From positions 1-64,000 of the forward strand of contig NZ_JBIVFT010000006.1 in the NCBI RefSeq assembly GCF_044748305.1: 64,000 bases of DNA, in the 5' to 3' direction. This stretch comes from Arthrobacter_E sp044748305 (GTDB lineage Bacteria; Actinomycetota; Actinomycetes; Actinomycetales; Micrococcaceae). The notes beneath the pieces were generated by a model that saw only the letters and a list, made by a program, of their open reading frames with translations, had not been told where the DNA came from and did no database searches. Shown one piece after another: positions 34,850 through 44,067 of the stretch. Made by a program: the position numbers and the translations under genes. Position 1 is the first letter of the stretch. The number at the start of each line of letters is the position of its first letter.

Positions 34850-35809
34850 ATGACCACCGAAGTCCTCGAGGCGAGCTCCGCCCCTCAATCACCGGTACCC
34901 GCCGACCGCCGTCGTACGCTGCCGTTGGCTCTGGTGACGGTTCTCGCGGCTCTTGCCCCGCTCTCCTGGGGCACCACCTATCTCGTCACCACGGACTTCC
35001 TGCCTGCGGGGCATCCGCTGTTCGCCGGGCTGGCCCGGGCTCTGCCCGCCGGACTCGTGGCGTTGGCGCTGGGCAGAGCTCTGCCGCGCGGCATCTGGTG
35101 GTTCCGGGCGGCGGTCCTCGGCCTGCTGAACATCGGTTTCTTCTTCCCGCTCCTCTTCATTTCAGCGGGTCATCTGCCGGGCGGGGTGGCCGCCACGCTC
35201 GGTGCCGCGCAGCCGTTGGTCGTCGTGTTCCTGGCCGTCGCCGTACTGAAGGAGAAACTCGCATTCTGGCGGCTTGCCTGGGCTGTGGTGGGAGCTGTCG
35301 GAGTGGCCTTCGTCGTACTCGGACGTTCGGCGGCGCTCGACGCCGTCGGTGTCGTGGCGGGCTTGGCAGGCACGGCGTCGATGGCGCTCGGCATCGTCCT
35401 GACCAAGAAGTGGGGCAAGCCCGACGGCGTCCGGCCGATCGCCGTCGTCGGCTGGCAGCTCACGGCAGGAGGGCTCTTCCTGCTGCCGCTGACGCTGCTG
35501 GTGGAGGGGCTCCCGGAAGTCGTCGACGCGCGCGGCCTGGCGGGATATCTGTGGCTCGGCTTGGTGGGCGGCCTGCTGGCCTACGCGCTGTGGTTCTGGG
35601 CCATCGGAAAACTGCCCGTGACCAGGGCTTCTCTTCTCGGCTTCCTGTCACCGCTGATGGCGGCCACACTGGGGGTGCTCGTCAAGGGTGAGACGTTCGG
35701 TCCTCTGCAATTGCTGGGACTGGTGCTCGCGTTCGGGGCGATGCTCCTGGGACAGCTCAGAGGGCCGCGCCGGGTGGAACGCCGTCCGGGAGTTCGTACA
35801 CCGCGCTGA
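34850..35809 (+). CDS. EamA family (DMT) transporter
   Basis: 319 residues with ten hydrophobic helices in two EamA repeats: ALVTVLAALAPLSWGTTYLVTTDFLP and GVVAGLAGTASMALGIVLTKKWGKP mark their beginnings. EamA proteins export amino acids or other metabolites. It is divergent from a LysR gene. Its last 53 bp overlap tail-to-tail with the TetR gene on the other strand, so the C-terminal RVERRPGVRTPR tail is encoded antisense to that gene's 3' end. Confidence 0.9.
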   Translation: MTTEVLEASSAPQSPVPADRRRTLPLALVTVLAALAPLSWGTTYLVTTDFLPAGHPLFAGLARALPAGLVALALGRALPRGIWWFRAAVLGLLNIGFFFPLLFISAGHLPGGVAATLGAAQPLVVVFLAVAVLKEKLAFWRLAWAVVGAVGVAFVVLGRSAALDAVGVVAGLAGTASMALGIVLTKKWGKPDGVRPIAVVGWQLTAGGLFLLPLTLLVEGLPEVVDARGLAGYLWLGLVGGLLAYALWFWAIGKLPVTRASLLGFLSPLMAATLGVLVKGETFGPLQLLGLVLAFGAMLLGQLRGPRRVERRPGVRTPR

Positions 35810-36377
35810 AGGCTCCCTGGATAGCGGCGACCATGTCCACCGATTCATCAGCGAGCCATTGCAGTTGAAGACCGTCCATGGTGGCGAGAGCGATCGTTGC
35901 GGCCGTCTCGTGACTCAGCCCGTTCCGCGGGTGGACGTCGAATCCTTTGAGGTATTCGACGATCGATGCACGCATGCGGTCATAACGATCGCGGAAGAAG
36001 GGGGCGGCCGGATGCCCCGCGGCACGCGCCCGGCTGCCCATGGCGACGAATAGGGCGACGAGCCCAGGATTCTCCGTGTTGTGCCGAATCTGCTGCTCGA
36101 GAATACTGAAGTCCTCATGCAGGTCGCCATCGGACATGAAGGAATCGACTGTCGCAGGGCCGCCGTCCTTGTAGAAATCCCGCGAGCGCAGCACCTCGAC
36201 GAGCAGGTCTTCCTTGGACTCGAAATAGTAGAGGATGCCCCCGGTGGTGGTGCCGCAGCGGCGGGCGATCTCGCGCAGGCTCGCCTGTTCCTCCCCGCCA
36301 TCGCCGAACACTTCGAGCGCCACCCGGAGTATCTCTTCCCGCTTGGCTGCGCCCTTCCGCGACTTGGCATTCTCCAT
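35757..36377 (-). CDS. TetR family transcriptional regulator beside the GH84/GH18 genes
   Basis: 206 residues. N-terminal HTH REEILRVALEVFGDGGEEQASLREIARRCGTTTGGILYYFESKEDL. The C-terminal domain contains TIALATMDGLQLQWLADESVDM, a motif shared with the TetR at 60345-61007 next to the beta-glucosidase. It is divergent from the secreted GH84 gene (start 36502), which it may repress. The 3' end overlaps the EamA gene by 53 bp. Confidence 0.9.
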   Translation of the reverse strand: MENAKSRKGAAKREEILRVALEVFGDGGEEQASLREIARRCGTTTGGILYYFESKEDLLVEVLRSRDFYKDGGPATVDSFMSDGDLHEDFSILEQQIRHNTENPGLVALFVAMGSRARAAGHPAAPFFRDRYDRMRASIVEYLKGFDVHPRNGLSHETAATIALATMDGLQLQWLADESVDMVAAIQGAFSAVYELPDGVPPGAAL

Positions 36378-36501
36378 AGTTCTCGATCATAGGGTCACTG
36401 CGGCCGGATCATTCTTGTCAAGCCGGAACCTCTAGCCAAAGTGTGATGCACGTCATAGCATCCTCGTGATTCCTTAACCGGTATAGAAAGCAGGTTCAAG
36501 C

Positions 36502-39282
36502 ATGAACGCGGCGGAAAAACCAGGGAAGATGAAACGAAGGACCGGCCGCAGACACCGTTCCGGGGCGGCATTGATCGCCGTGGCGGTCTCGCTCGGGGGC
36601 CTGGGGATGGGAGCGGTACCCGCTTTTGCCAAGGCTGCACCGGCCGGAGATCCGGTGGCTCAGAGTCCCACCGCGGTGCCGGCGCTGTACCCGACCCCAC
36701 AATCGCTCCGCCAAGGCGGTGACCCGGTGCCGTTGTCCGGCAAGGTCACCATCGTCACCGGTCAGAACCCGGACCAGGCGACGGTTGAACTGGTCAAGCG
36801 GATCGTCCAGGAGGCCGGCGGCAAGGCCGAGGTTTCGGCGACACCACGCTCCGCGGGCAAGGAGATCTACCTCGGAACGGTCCAGGACAACCCCGCCATC
36901 GCCCGGGTGGTGGCCGGCATGGGCGCGCATGATGCGAGCGATCTGCGCGCCGACGGCTATGTCCTGACTTCCGGGCGCTACGACGGCCGCCCGGTCATCG
37001 CTCTCAATGGCTTCGACGCCCGAGGCGCCTTCTACGCCGCCCAATCCCTGCGGCAGCTCGTCACGGGCAAGTCCGCGCCCGGCGTCGTCATCCGCGACTG
37101 GCCACTCATGTCCATCCGCGGTGCGATCGAAGGCTTCTACGGGATCCCCTGGTCTCAGCAGGCGCGTCTGGACCAATTCGCCTTCTACGGCGAACACAAG
37201 CTGAACACCTACATCTACACCCCGAAGGACGACGCCCTCCTGCGCGCGCAATGGCGCACGCTCTACAGTGGCACCGATCTGGAACGGATGGACCAGCTCG
37301 TCAAGGGGGCGAACGCCAACCACGTCGACTTCACCTTCGCGCTCTCGCCCGGCAATGACGTCTGCTATTCCTCAGATGCGGACTTCCAGGCCACGGTGGC
37401 CAAGTTCGAGCAGCTCAGGACACTCGGGGTGCGGTCCTTCTACGTCGCCCTCGATGACATTCCGCTCTCCTTCCACTGTGCGGCGGACAAGGCCAAGTAC
37501 CCCGATCAGGGGAACTGGCACTGGCTGGCCGACGCTCAGGCCGACTACCTGAACCGCCTGGAGAACGAGTACATCAAGCCCCACGGGTTGCCTCCATTGC
37601 AGACCGTCCCCACGAACTACAACGGTTCCGGCCCGGACCCGTACAAAGGGGAGTTCGGGGCCCGGCTGAATCCCGATATCCGCGTCCAGTGGACCGGTGA
37701 GGGAGTCTTCTCCGACACCATCACCGCGGCATCGGTGCAGCGGGCCGGCACCTCCTACGCCACGAAGCACCTGTACATCTGGGACAACTTCCCGGTCAAC
37801 GACGGGCAGCGTGGACGCCTCTTCCTCAACCCGCTCACGGGCCGCGATCCGGACCTCTACAAGTACATCGACGGCATCACGTCGAACCCGATGATCGAGC
37901 CCTATGCCTCGTTGCCGTCCCTCGCGGGCTACGGTGACTACACCTGGAACGGACCCGCCTACGATCCGGCCGCGTCCATGGCCTCCGCGCTCCGTGAACT
38001 GGCAGGACCCGACGCCGGGACCCGGGCCGCACTGAACACCTTCGTCGATCTGAACCAGAACTGGCCCTACCGTCCGGGCACGGAGAACGCGCCGGTCCTG
38101 AACAAGGACATCCAGGACTTCTGGGCGGCCCGGGACCGTAAGGACCCGGGCGCGGGCAGCGCGCTTCTGGCTCGTCTGAAGACCATCGAACAGCTCCCTC
38201 AGACACTGACGCGCATGGCGCAGCCCGGCTTCGCGCGGGATGCCGAACCCTGGGTCGACGCCGCAGCGCTCTGGGCCTCAGCACTCCGGCATCAGCTGGC
38301 GATGCTGAAGGCGCTCGACGCCGGCGATGGGGCCACCGCCACCAAGGAGTACTTCGCGGCGTCCTCGGCCATCGAGCAGGCGAAGAAACCCACCGTCCCG
38401 GACCTCGGGGAGAACGGGGCCGTCACCCAGAACGTGATCACACCGTCTGTCGGGGACGGTGCCTTCGAAGCGTTCAGCACCAAGGCCACAGCCCTCTACC
38501 GGGACTGGCTCGGCGCTGAAGCGATGGTGGCCCCGGTTTATCCCGGGACCGCGTCCAGCACCATGGGCACCTACTCCGGCAACGTGACCGGCAAGATGAC
38601 GGACGGCGACCCGCAGAGCTTCTACTGGTCGAATCAGGCGCCCGTCGCGGGCAGCGCTGTGCAGCTCGATCTCGGTGCCGTGAAGCCGGTGGGATCCATC
38701 CTCGTGCGGCAGTCGGACAGCGATACCCAGACCGGCGACATGATCTACAACGCCGCACTGGACTATTCGGCCGACGGCGTCACCTGGACCACCGCGGGAA
38801 CGTTCACGGCCCGGCCGCTGGTTCAGTACACCTTCGATGCGCCGGTGCAGGCCCGGTACGTCCGCTGGCGGGCGACCGCCCCGAACTCCGGAGGGCAGTG
38901 GGTGAAGATCCGCGAGTTGCAGGCGGCGGCGCCGTCGTCGGCCACGAGCAATCTGGCCTCGGTCTCGGGCCAGGGCGCGCCAGCGGCGTTCGACGCCGAT
39001 CCCGGGACCGCTTATCAGGCCGCCTCCTCGCCGGTGACCGGTTCCTTCCTGCAACGGACCTTGGATGCACCGGTGAACGCGCGGCAGGTCGAGGTGGTCG
39101 GAGCCGTGTCCGGTACGGTCCAGGTCCTCCGTGACGGTGCATGGGTGGACCTCGGAGCTGTGCGGTCGGGGACGCCGTACACGGCCTTCGCCGTGGATCC
39201 ATCGTGGGCGGTGTCCGGAGTCCGGATCCTGTTCGCGCCCGCCTCCCAGGCCCCGGGAGTCAACGAACTCGTCCTGCGCTGA
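36502..39282 (+). CDS. Secreted GH84 beta-N-acetylglucosaminidase with CBM32-type domain
   Basis: 926 residues. A basic N-terminus and hydrophobic stretch ending near AFAKA form a signal peptide. Residues ~50-190 are the N-terminal GH20b-like alpha/beta domain (ALYPTPQSLR, EIYLGTV). The catalytic barrel (~195-490) opens with RGAIEGFYGIPW and holds the GH84 pair D318-D319 in YVALDDIPLSF. A helical region follows. Residues ~690-810 form a discoidin/CBM32-type domain (SFYWSNQAPVAGSAVQLDLG, YVRWRAT), then a second beta-domain. Family members remove terminal beta-GlcNAc from glycoproteins or hyaluronan. It lies 44 bp upstream of a GH18 gene, giving a two-enzyme set. Confidence 0.93.
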   Translation: MNAAEKPGKMKRRTGRRHRSGAALIAVAVSLGGLGMGAVPAFAKAAPAGDPVAQSPTAVPALYPTPQSLRQGGDPVPLSGKVTIVTGQNPDQATVELVKRIVQEAGGKAEVSATPRSAGKEIYLGTVQDNPAIARVVAGMGAHDASDLRADGYVLTSGRYDGRPVIALNGFDARGAFYAAQSLRQLVTGKSAPGVVIRDWPLMSIRGAIEGFYGIPWSQQARLDQFAFYGEHKLNTYIYTPKDDALLRAQWRTLYSGTDLERMDQLVKGANANHVDFTFALSPGNDVCYSSDADFQATVAKFEQLRTLGVRSFYVALDDIPLSFHCAADKAKYPDQGNWHWLADAQADYLNRLENEYIKPHGLPPLQTVPTNYNGSGPDPYKGEFGARLNPDIRVQWTGEGVFSDTITAASVQRAGTSYATKHLYIWDNFPVNDGQRGRLFLNPLTGRDPDLYKYIDGITSNPMIEPYASLPSLAGYGDYTWNGPAYDPAASMASALRELAGPDAGTRAALNTFVDLNQNWPYRPGTENAPVLNKDIQDFWAARDRKDPGAGSALLARLKTIEQLPQTLTRMAQPGFARDAEPWVDAAALWASALRHQLAMLKALDAGDGATATKEYFAASSAIEQAKKPTVPDLGENGAVTQNVITPSVGDGAFEAFSTKATALYRDWLGAEAMVAPVYPGTASSTMGTYSGNVTGKMTDGDPQSFYWSNQAPVAGSAVQLDLGAVKPVGSILVRQSDSDTQTGDMIYNAALDYSADGVTWTTAGTFTARPLVQYTFDAPVQARYVRWRATAPNSGGQWVKIRELQAAAPSSATSNLASVSGQGAPAAFDADPGTAYQAASSPVTGSFLQRTLDAPVNARQVEVVGAVSGTVQVLRDGAWVDLGAVRSGTPYTAFAVDPSWAVSGVRILFAPASQAPGVNELVLR

Positions 39283-39326
39283 GGCAGCCGATCCGCATTG
39301 TGAATATCGAAATGAAGGAGCATGAG

Positions 39327-40343
39327 ATGACATCCACCCGTCGGCTCAGAGGTCTGGCGGCGTCCGCCGTCGCCCTCGCCACCATGTTCGGCACGTTCTG
39401 CGGTGTACCGGCCAACGCCGCGCCGGCCTCTCCAGGGTCGCAGATCCCCCTTGGAGAGACCGCCGCGGGCGGCTCGACCGGAGCCCGGACATGTTCGGCA
39501 CCACCGGTATCGCTCGGTTATTACCGGATGTGGCGCGATGTCGCGACCACGAAGGCTGCTGACCGTGCGCCGAACTCCCAGCGCATGGACGACATCCCGG
39601 AGGAGGTCGACATCGTCTCGATGTTCGCGACGTCGCCGGCGGACGACCCGGACATGTGGGCCGCTGCGCGGGACAGCTATATCCCGAAGCTGCACGCCCA
39701 GGGCACCGATGTCATCTTCACGCTGTTCGTGGACAAGATCGCGGATGCGTCGATACCGCTCACGGAGGCCTCCTACGAGGCCTATGCCGAGCAACTGCTG
39801 GACACCTATGTCCGGCCGTACGGTCTGGACGGTCTGGACATCGATCTCGAGCGGAATCTGACCGCGGACGAGCTGACGCGTGCCAGCGGCGTGATCCGGG
39901 CGCTGAGCAAGTCTCTGGGCCCGAAGTCCGGCACCGGCAAGTACCTCATCCTCGATACGAATGACGACGGCACTCACCCGCTCGTGCGCCAGGCGGCCCC
40001 GTACATCGACTACCTCCTGCTTCAGGCCTATGGCCGCAGTGCGGCATCGCTGGAGTCGAGCTGGAAGACCTTCGCCCCGTACATCTCGTCCTGCCAATTC
40101 CTGCCGGGATTCTCCTTCTACGAAGAGCGGGGAGCTCGCTGGGGTGACGTCAACGCCCCCTTCGACACCAGCAGGGCCGCGGCCTATGCGCGGTGGCAGC
40201 CTCAGGGCGGAGAGAAAGGCGGAGTCTTCGGCTACGCCGTCGATCGGGACGGCAAGGAGGAGGGCGACGACACCATCACGCGGTCCACGTTCGACTGGAT
40301 GAAGAAACTTGACGGTCTCATCGCGGATGTCGCGATCGGCTGA
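39327..40343 (+). CDS. Secreted GH18 endo-beta-N-acetylglucosaminidase-like protein
   Basis: 338 residues. The signal peptide ends near VPANAAPA. The GH18 motif DGLDIDLE is intact, with catalytic E175. The surrounding pattern (VSLGYYRMWRDVA, VDIVSMFATSP, DYLLLQAYGRSAAS, CQFLPGFSFYEERG) fits the EndoF/EndoS-like endoglycosidases, which cut within the chitobiose core of N-glycans, more than chitinases. The ATG at 39327 has AAGGAG six bases upstream. It follows the GH84 gene closely and ends in a terminator hairpin, so the two form one transcription unit. Confidence 0.9.
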   Translation: MTSTRRLRGLAASAVALATMFGTFCGVPANAAPASPGSQIPLGETAAGGSTGARTCSAPPVSLGYYRMWRDVATTKAADRAPNSQRMDDIPEEVDIVSMFATSPADDPDMWAAARDSYIPKLHAQGTDVIFTLFVDKIADASIPLTEASYEAYAEQLLDTYVRPYGLDGLDIDLERNLTADELTRASGVIRALSKSLGPKSGTGKYLILDTNDDGTHPLVRQAAPYIDYLLLQAYGRSAASLESSWKTFAPYISSCQFLPGFSFYEERGARWGDVNAPFDTSRAAAYARWQPQGGEKGGVFGYAVDRDGKEEGDDTITRSTFDWMKKLDGLIADVAIG

Positions 40344-40365
40344 GGCCGACTGACGCAATATGTGT

Positions 40366-40396
40366 CGATTAAGTCAACATGGCGTTGACTTAATCG
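40366..40396 (+). terminator. Rho-independent terminator after the GH18 gene
   Basis: Perfect 13-bp arms (40366-40378 and 40384-40396) around an ATGGC loop, followed by GTTTAGTTTG, which is T-rich. It lies 22 bp after the GH18 stop. The inner part of the stem, GTCAAC/GTTGAC, also occurs as the operator-like palindrome at 51824-51838, so a second role in protein binding is possible. Confidence 0.8.
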
Positions 40397-40594
40397 GTTT
40401 AGTTTGCCAGTCTCTGAGGCAAGCCATGGCTGGCGCACCCGTGGGCATCACGGTGACGCCACCGCGGGTCCGGGATCCCCCGCTCCGGACCTGAGCGGGA
40501 TGACCGTGGCAGCGTCCGTGGTCGGCGGCCTGCTGAGTGACCCTCAGCAGGCCGCCGACCGCTGTGACCCACGACGCCGGCCGGCTGGCCGTTT

Positions 40595-40622
40595 GAACAG
40601 AGATTGCCGAACAGAGATTGCG
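40595..40622 (+). repeat. Tandem 14-nt repeat before the XRE-like gene
   Basis: GAACAGAGATTGCC and GAACAGAGATTGCG stand directly next to each other immediately before the start codon region (40626). The repeat ends in GAGG, which can serve as ribosome binding site. Slippage here would change the spacing upstream of the start. Confidence 0.6.
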
Positions 40623-40625
40623 AGG

Positions 40626-41561
40626 ATGCCCTTGAGAAAGTCAACGACTGAGTTCTCCGAGGCTCTCGCCGCGGCCCTGCGTGAGGCCGGAGTGTCGCTG
40701 AGTTCTCTTCAAGGGCGTCTGGCGAAGCGGGGTGAATGGGTGTCGATCGGGGCTCTGAGCCACTGGCGTTCCGGCGTGAGAAAGCCTCAGGGCGCCAAAT
40801 CCCTGTCGATGGTGTCCGTAATCGAGGAGATCCTGGGCCTGGCTGCAGGGGAGCTGACTTCGCTGATCCCGGATGGCACGAAGCCGGAGCCGTCACGTCA
40901 CCCGGGGCGGCCGCCGATCCTCAGTGAACATTTCGAGACCGTCTATGCGCGCACGGTCGCGAATGTGGGGGAAGTCGGCCTCCAGGAACAGTCCGCACAT
41001 CTGGTCGCGGACGTGGATGCTCAGGGGCTGATCGAGCGTCTCCGAGTACGCATGCGGGTTCAAGCGGTCGACGGTCCGGCCACGGAATTCAGCTGGTCCC
41101 ATCACACGGAGGCGCCGACGGATGTCATGCCGGTCTTCACGGCCCTGCAAGGCTGCCGGTTCATCGCGGCTGAAACGGGGTCCTGGGGTGTCGGATCGAT
41201 AGGGCGTTTCGCAATCGACCACACGGTGCCCGAGGGGGAGACCACGGTCTTCGAGTTCGAGGTGAGGTTCCCTTCGGGGTATCCCCGGCGGAACCAGTGC
41301 GGTCACATCTCCCTGCGGTCCATGCAGGAAGTGCTGCTCTGGGTCAGGTTCCCCGCCGCAGCCCTCCCGTCGTGGATCGAGGAGGTCGTCGTGACCTCGG
41401 ACGGCATCGAGAAGTACCAGAAGAAGTACCTCGACGGCAGTCAGGTCGAGGCGACGCGAAGCAATGAAGGTCCCGGCCTGCTCATGATCCGCTGGGGATC
41501 GGCGCTGAGCGGCTGTGATCCTGACCGTGCCGCCCGCATTTCGCCGTGGGTCCTGAGCTGA
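40626..41561 (+). CDS. XRE-like helix-turn-helix protein with unknown C-terminal domain
   Basis: 311 residues. The N-terminal ~80 residues (FSEALAAALREAGVSLSSLQGRL, ALSHWRSGVRKPQ, IEEILGLAAGELTSLI) look like an XRE-type DNA-binding domain. The remaining ~220 residues form a beta-rich domain with SWSHHTEAPTDVMPVF, VFEFEVRFPSGYP and LLWVRFPAAALPSWIEEV. I do not recognise it. The start is the ATG at 40626, with GAGG just before it, or possibly the TTG at 40632, for which the spacing is better. It stands alone between the glycosidase unit and a transporter. A ligand- or protein-sensing regulator is one guess. Confidence 0.65.
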   Translation: MPLRKSTTEFSEALAAALREAGVSLSSLQGRLAKRGEWVSIGALSHWRSGVRKPQGAKSLSMVSVIEEILGLAAGELTSLIPDGTKPEPSRHPGRPPILSEHFETVYARTVANVGEVGLQEQSAHLVADVDAQGLIERLRVRMRVQAVDGPATEFSWSHHTEAPTDVMPVFTALQGCRFIAAETGSWGVGSIGRFAIDHTVPEGETTVFEFEVRFPSGYPRRNQCGHISLRSMQEVLLWVRFPAAALPSWIEEVVVTSDGIEKYQKKYLDGSQVEATRSNEGPGLLMIRWGSALSGCDPDRAARISPWVLS

Positions 41562-41640
41562 CGGCCTGTCGTGTGGTTCCGTCCAGGGGGGCTGCGTCGC
41601 CCACTTGGGCGCGCGCCGTCGTCGTCGGTGCAGAAGGGAG

Positions 41641-42576
41641 TCAGTGCAGGAAGGACGCGATGACGATCATGGCCGGTACGGCGATGACCGTTGTGATGAG
41701 AACGGTGTCCTTCGCCACGGTCACGCCCTGCTGGTAGCGGCTGGCGGCGACGAAGACGTTCTGCGCCGTGGGCAGTGCCCCGGCGATGGTGGCGGCGAAG
41801 AGTGCGTGGCCCTCGAGGCCGAGCAGGAAGTGCGCCGCCAGAAAAGCCAGAACCGGGTGCAGGATCAGCTTGAAGGACGACGCCACCAGAATGTCGACGC
41901 GACGGCCGCTGGCCGCGGCGAGCGGGCGGTTGCCGTTCAGGGACATGCCGAAGGACATGAGCATGGCCGGGACGGCCGCGCCGCCGATGAAGTGGATCGG
42001 CTGGAGCACGAGATCGGGCAGTTTCAGGTGCAGGGCCGAGAGGATGAGCGCCAGCGCCGAGGCCATGATCACGGGGTTGCGCACGATGATCAGCAGGAAT
42101 TTCAGCACGGGGTTCTGCCGGGTGCTCCGGGTGCCGAGGGTGGCGTCCAGAAGCATGAGGTTGATCGGGTTGTAGAACGCCAGCTGGAAGATCAGCAGGG
42201 GAGCCACATAGCTCGCGTCGCCGAGGACGTACACGGCGATGGGGATGCCCAGATTGGCACTGTTCGCCTGGCTGGCGCTCATGGCGCCGATGATGCTCTC
42301 CGGCGTCTCACGTTTGAGCAGCAGCTTGCTGACCAGGTGATAGGCGACGCCGACGGCGGTTCCGCCGATGGCGGCCACCGCGAGCTGGGGCCCGAGGACG
42401 TCTTCGAGGCGAGCCTTGGAGAGTGTCTCGAAGAGGAGTGCGGGGCTGGCGACGAAGAAGGCCAGGCGGCTGAGGGTGGGCCCTGCGTTCTCCCCGAGGA
42501 TCTTGCGACGCCCCACGAACCAGCCCACCCCGATGATGGACCAGACCACGAAGAAACCGGCGAGAACTCCCAACAC
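41641..42576 (-). CDS. AEC family transporter
   Basis: 311 residues, about ten hydrophobic helices. N-terminal VLAGFFVVWSIIGVGWFVGRRKILG and the internal SASQANSANLGIPIAVYVLGD and GALPTAQNVFVAASRYQQG segments are typical of auxin-efflux-carrier-type (AEC) permeases. Bacterial members move dicarboxylates such as malate, or other metabolites. Start GTG 42576. It converges on the XRE-like gene and is divergent from the acyltransferase-like gene (42699). Confidence 0.92.
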   Translation of the reverse strand: MLGVLAGFFVVWSIIGVGWFVGRRKILGENAGPTLSRLAFFVASPALLFETLSKARLEDVLGPQLAVAAIGGTAVGVAYHLVSKLLLKRETPESIIGAMSASQANSANLGIPIAVYVLGDASYVAPLLIFQLAFYNPINLMLLDATLGTRSTRQNPVLKFLLIIVRNPVIMASALALILSALHLKLPDLVLQPIHFIGGAAVPAMLMSFGMSLNGNRPLAAASGRRVDILVASSFKLILHPVLAFLAAHFLLGLEGHALFAATIAGALPTAQNVFVAASRYQQGVTVAKDTVLITTVIAVPAMIVIASFLH

Positions 42577-42698
42577 GGTCTCACCCTACTTCCGCGTCCG
42601 CACTGTGGACTATTTTGTCTCATTTATTGGGCGCAAGGGGACTGCCGCCCGCCATGATCCGCCGCATAGGATGAGGTGGAACATCTGATGGGGGTCAC

Positions 42699-43748
42699 AT
42701 GAATCGTTTGCGGCGCCGCCTGCCAGTCCCTGATGTCTTGCGCGGGGTGGCGATCATCGCCATGCTCGTCGCCCACGCGGCGGGATTCTTCCTCAGCGCG
42801 CCCCGGGTGGTGCAGCTCGTGGTGGGCAATGTCAACGACGTCGCCTCGCCCCTGTTCGCGCTCGTCATGGGAATGTCCGCGCAACTGAGCTGGAATGCTT
42901 CCTCGGGCACTGGCCGGATGTTCCTGCAGCAGGCGCTGCGTGGGCTCATCCTGATCGGGCTCGGGCTCTGGATGGCGACGTGGGGCACCTGGGTGGCGGT
43001 CATACTCGCCTACCTTGGACTGCTTCTGATCATCGGAGTCCCGCTCCTGCGGCTCCGGACCCCGTGGCTGGCCGCCGTCACCTTGTTCGTCGCCCTGGCG
43101 AGCGACCCGTTCAATGCCTTCGTGCGGTCGCAGGCGTGGATCGCGACCGCGGATCCTGTGACGCGTTTCCTGGCCGACCTGGTGGCGCTCGGGCCGTCGT
43201 ACCGGCTGAGCAATCTCTTGCCGTTCTTCCTGCTGGGCGGGCTGCTCATCCGGCACGGTCTGCGTCGCGACCGCGTGCTGTGGACGATGGCGGTGATCGC
43301 GCCTCTGGCCTACGCCGTCCGCCCGCTCGCTGAGCGGGTCACGGGCCGCCACTTCGGCGTCTCGGGCAGCTACGTCGATACGCTGCACGACGTCGGGCTG
43401 GTCTTCGCGGTGTATGTGGTCGTGGTCCTGCTCGCGACGGTGCGGGAACGAGGGGCCGCCGCGGTGATCCGCCGGATTTTCGCGCCACTGCGGATCTGGG
43501 GCCGGCATGCCCTGAGTCTCTATCTGCTCCACGTCGGGCTCATCGCGCTCTGGCTCCTCGTTCATGGCCGGGTCCTCTCCGGACCCGAACCGTTCGGCTG
43601 GGCGCTCGTGGTGCTACTGCCGCTGTTGTTGTCCTGGTGCTGGGATCGCTGGGTCGGTACCGGCCCCGTCGAGTGGCTGATGGGCCGGGCCACGCTGCGG
43701 CCCAAGCCGTTCCGGGTGAGAGACGAACGACTGGCCGTCGGCAAATAG
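42699..43748 (+). CDS. Heparan-alpha-glucosaminide acetyltransferase-like / DUF418-type membrane protein
   Basis: 349 residues with roughly ten membrane helices. The opening VPDVLRGVAIIAMLVAHAAGFF matches DUF1624/heparan-alpha-glucosaminide N-acetyltransferase-like and DUF418 proteins. The C-terminal segment WGRHALSLYLLHVGLIALWL and the ending GTGPVEWLMGRAT resemble DUF418. Such proteins may transfer acyl groups across the membrane, but the substrate is unknown. Start ATG 42699. It converges on the DUF4287 gene with 26 bp between the two stops. Confidence 0.82.
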   Translation: MNRLRRRLPVPDVLRGVAIIAMLVAHAAGFFLSAPRVVQLVVGNVNDVASPLFALVMGMSAQLSWNASSGTGRMFLQQALRGLILIGLGLWMATWGTWVAVILAYLGLLLIIGVPLLRLRTPWLAAVTLFVALASDPFNAFVRSQAWIATADPVTRFLADLVALGPSYRLSNLLPFFLLGGLLIRHGLRRDRVLWTMAVIAPLAYAVRPLAERVTGRHFGVSGSYVDTLHDVGLVFAVYVVVVLLATVRERGAAAVIRRIFAPLRIWGRHALSLYLLHVGLIALWLLVHGRVLSGPEPFGWALVVLLPLLLSWCWDRWVGTGPVEWLMGRATLRPKPFRVRDERLAVGK

Positions 43749-43774
43749 TTCCCCGCAGGACCCGGAGAGCGCGC

Positions 43775-43987
43775 TCAGCCGCCGTGGTGCTGCCGGTGCC
43801 ACCCCACGAGGGCGTTCGCGTGACCGTGGCCCATGCCGAACGTCTCTTTGAGATAGGCCACCTGTTCCATGTGCTTCCGGTCCGCCACAGCATCCAGTTC
43901 GGCCATCCAATGGCTGATCGGTTGTCCGTACTTCTTCTCGATCGACGGGAAATACGACGCCGGTCCGGTTACCTTTTCCTCGGGCAT
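43775..43987 (-). CDS. DUF4287 domain-containing protein
   Basis: 70 residues. TGPASYFPSIEKKYGQPISHW, LKETFGMGHGHANALVGWHRQ is the full DUF4287 pattern, a small domain common in actinobacteria and without known function. ATG at 43987. It lies 80 bp downstream of the siderophore importer ATPase gene on the same strand and may be co-transcribed with it. Confidence 0.88.
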   Translation of the reverse strand: MPEEKVTGPASYFPSIEKKYGQPISHWMAELDAVADRKHMEQVAYLKETFGMGHGHANALVGWHRQHHGG

Positions 43988-44067
43988 ACGGCCATCATCC
44001 CACCGCGCGTGAATACCTGCCGGCACATCTCGCGACAAGCTGCCGGGTTCGACGAGCGTGCCCGCAC

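Noticed and set aside
36420..36500. GATGC-N8-GCATC inverted repeat as operator for the GH84 gene
   Set aside because: Arms of only five bases are weak evidence, and no second copy was found nearby.
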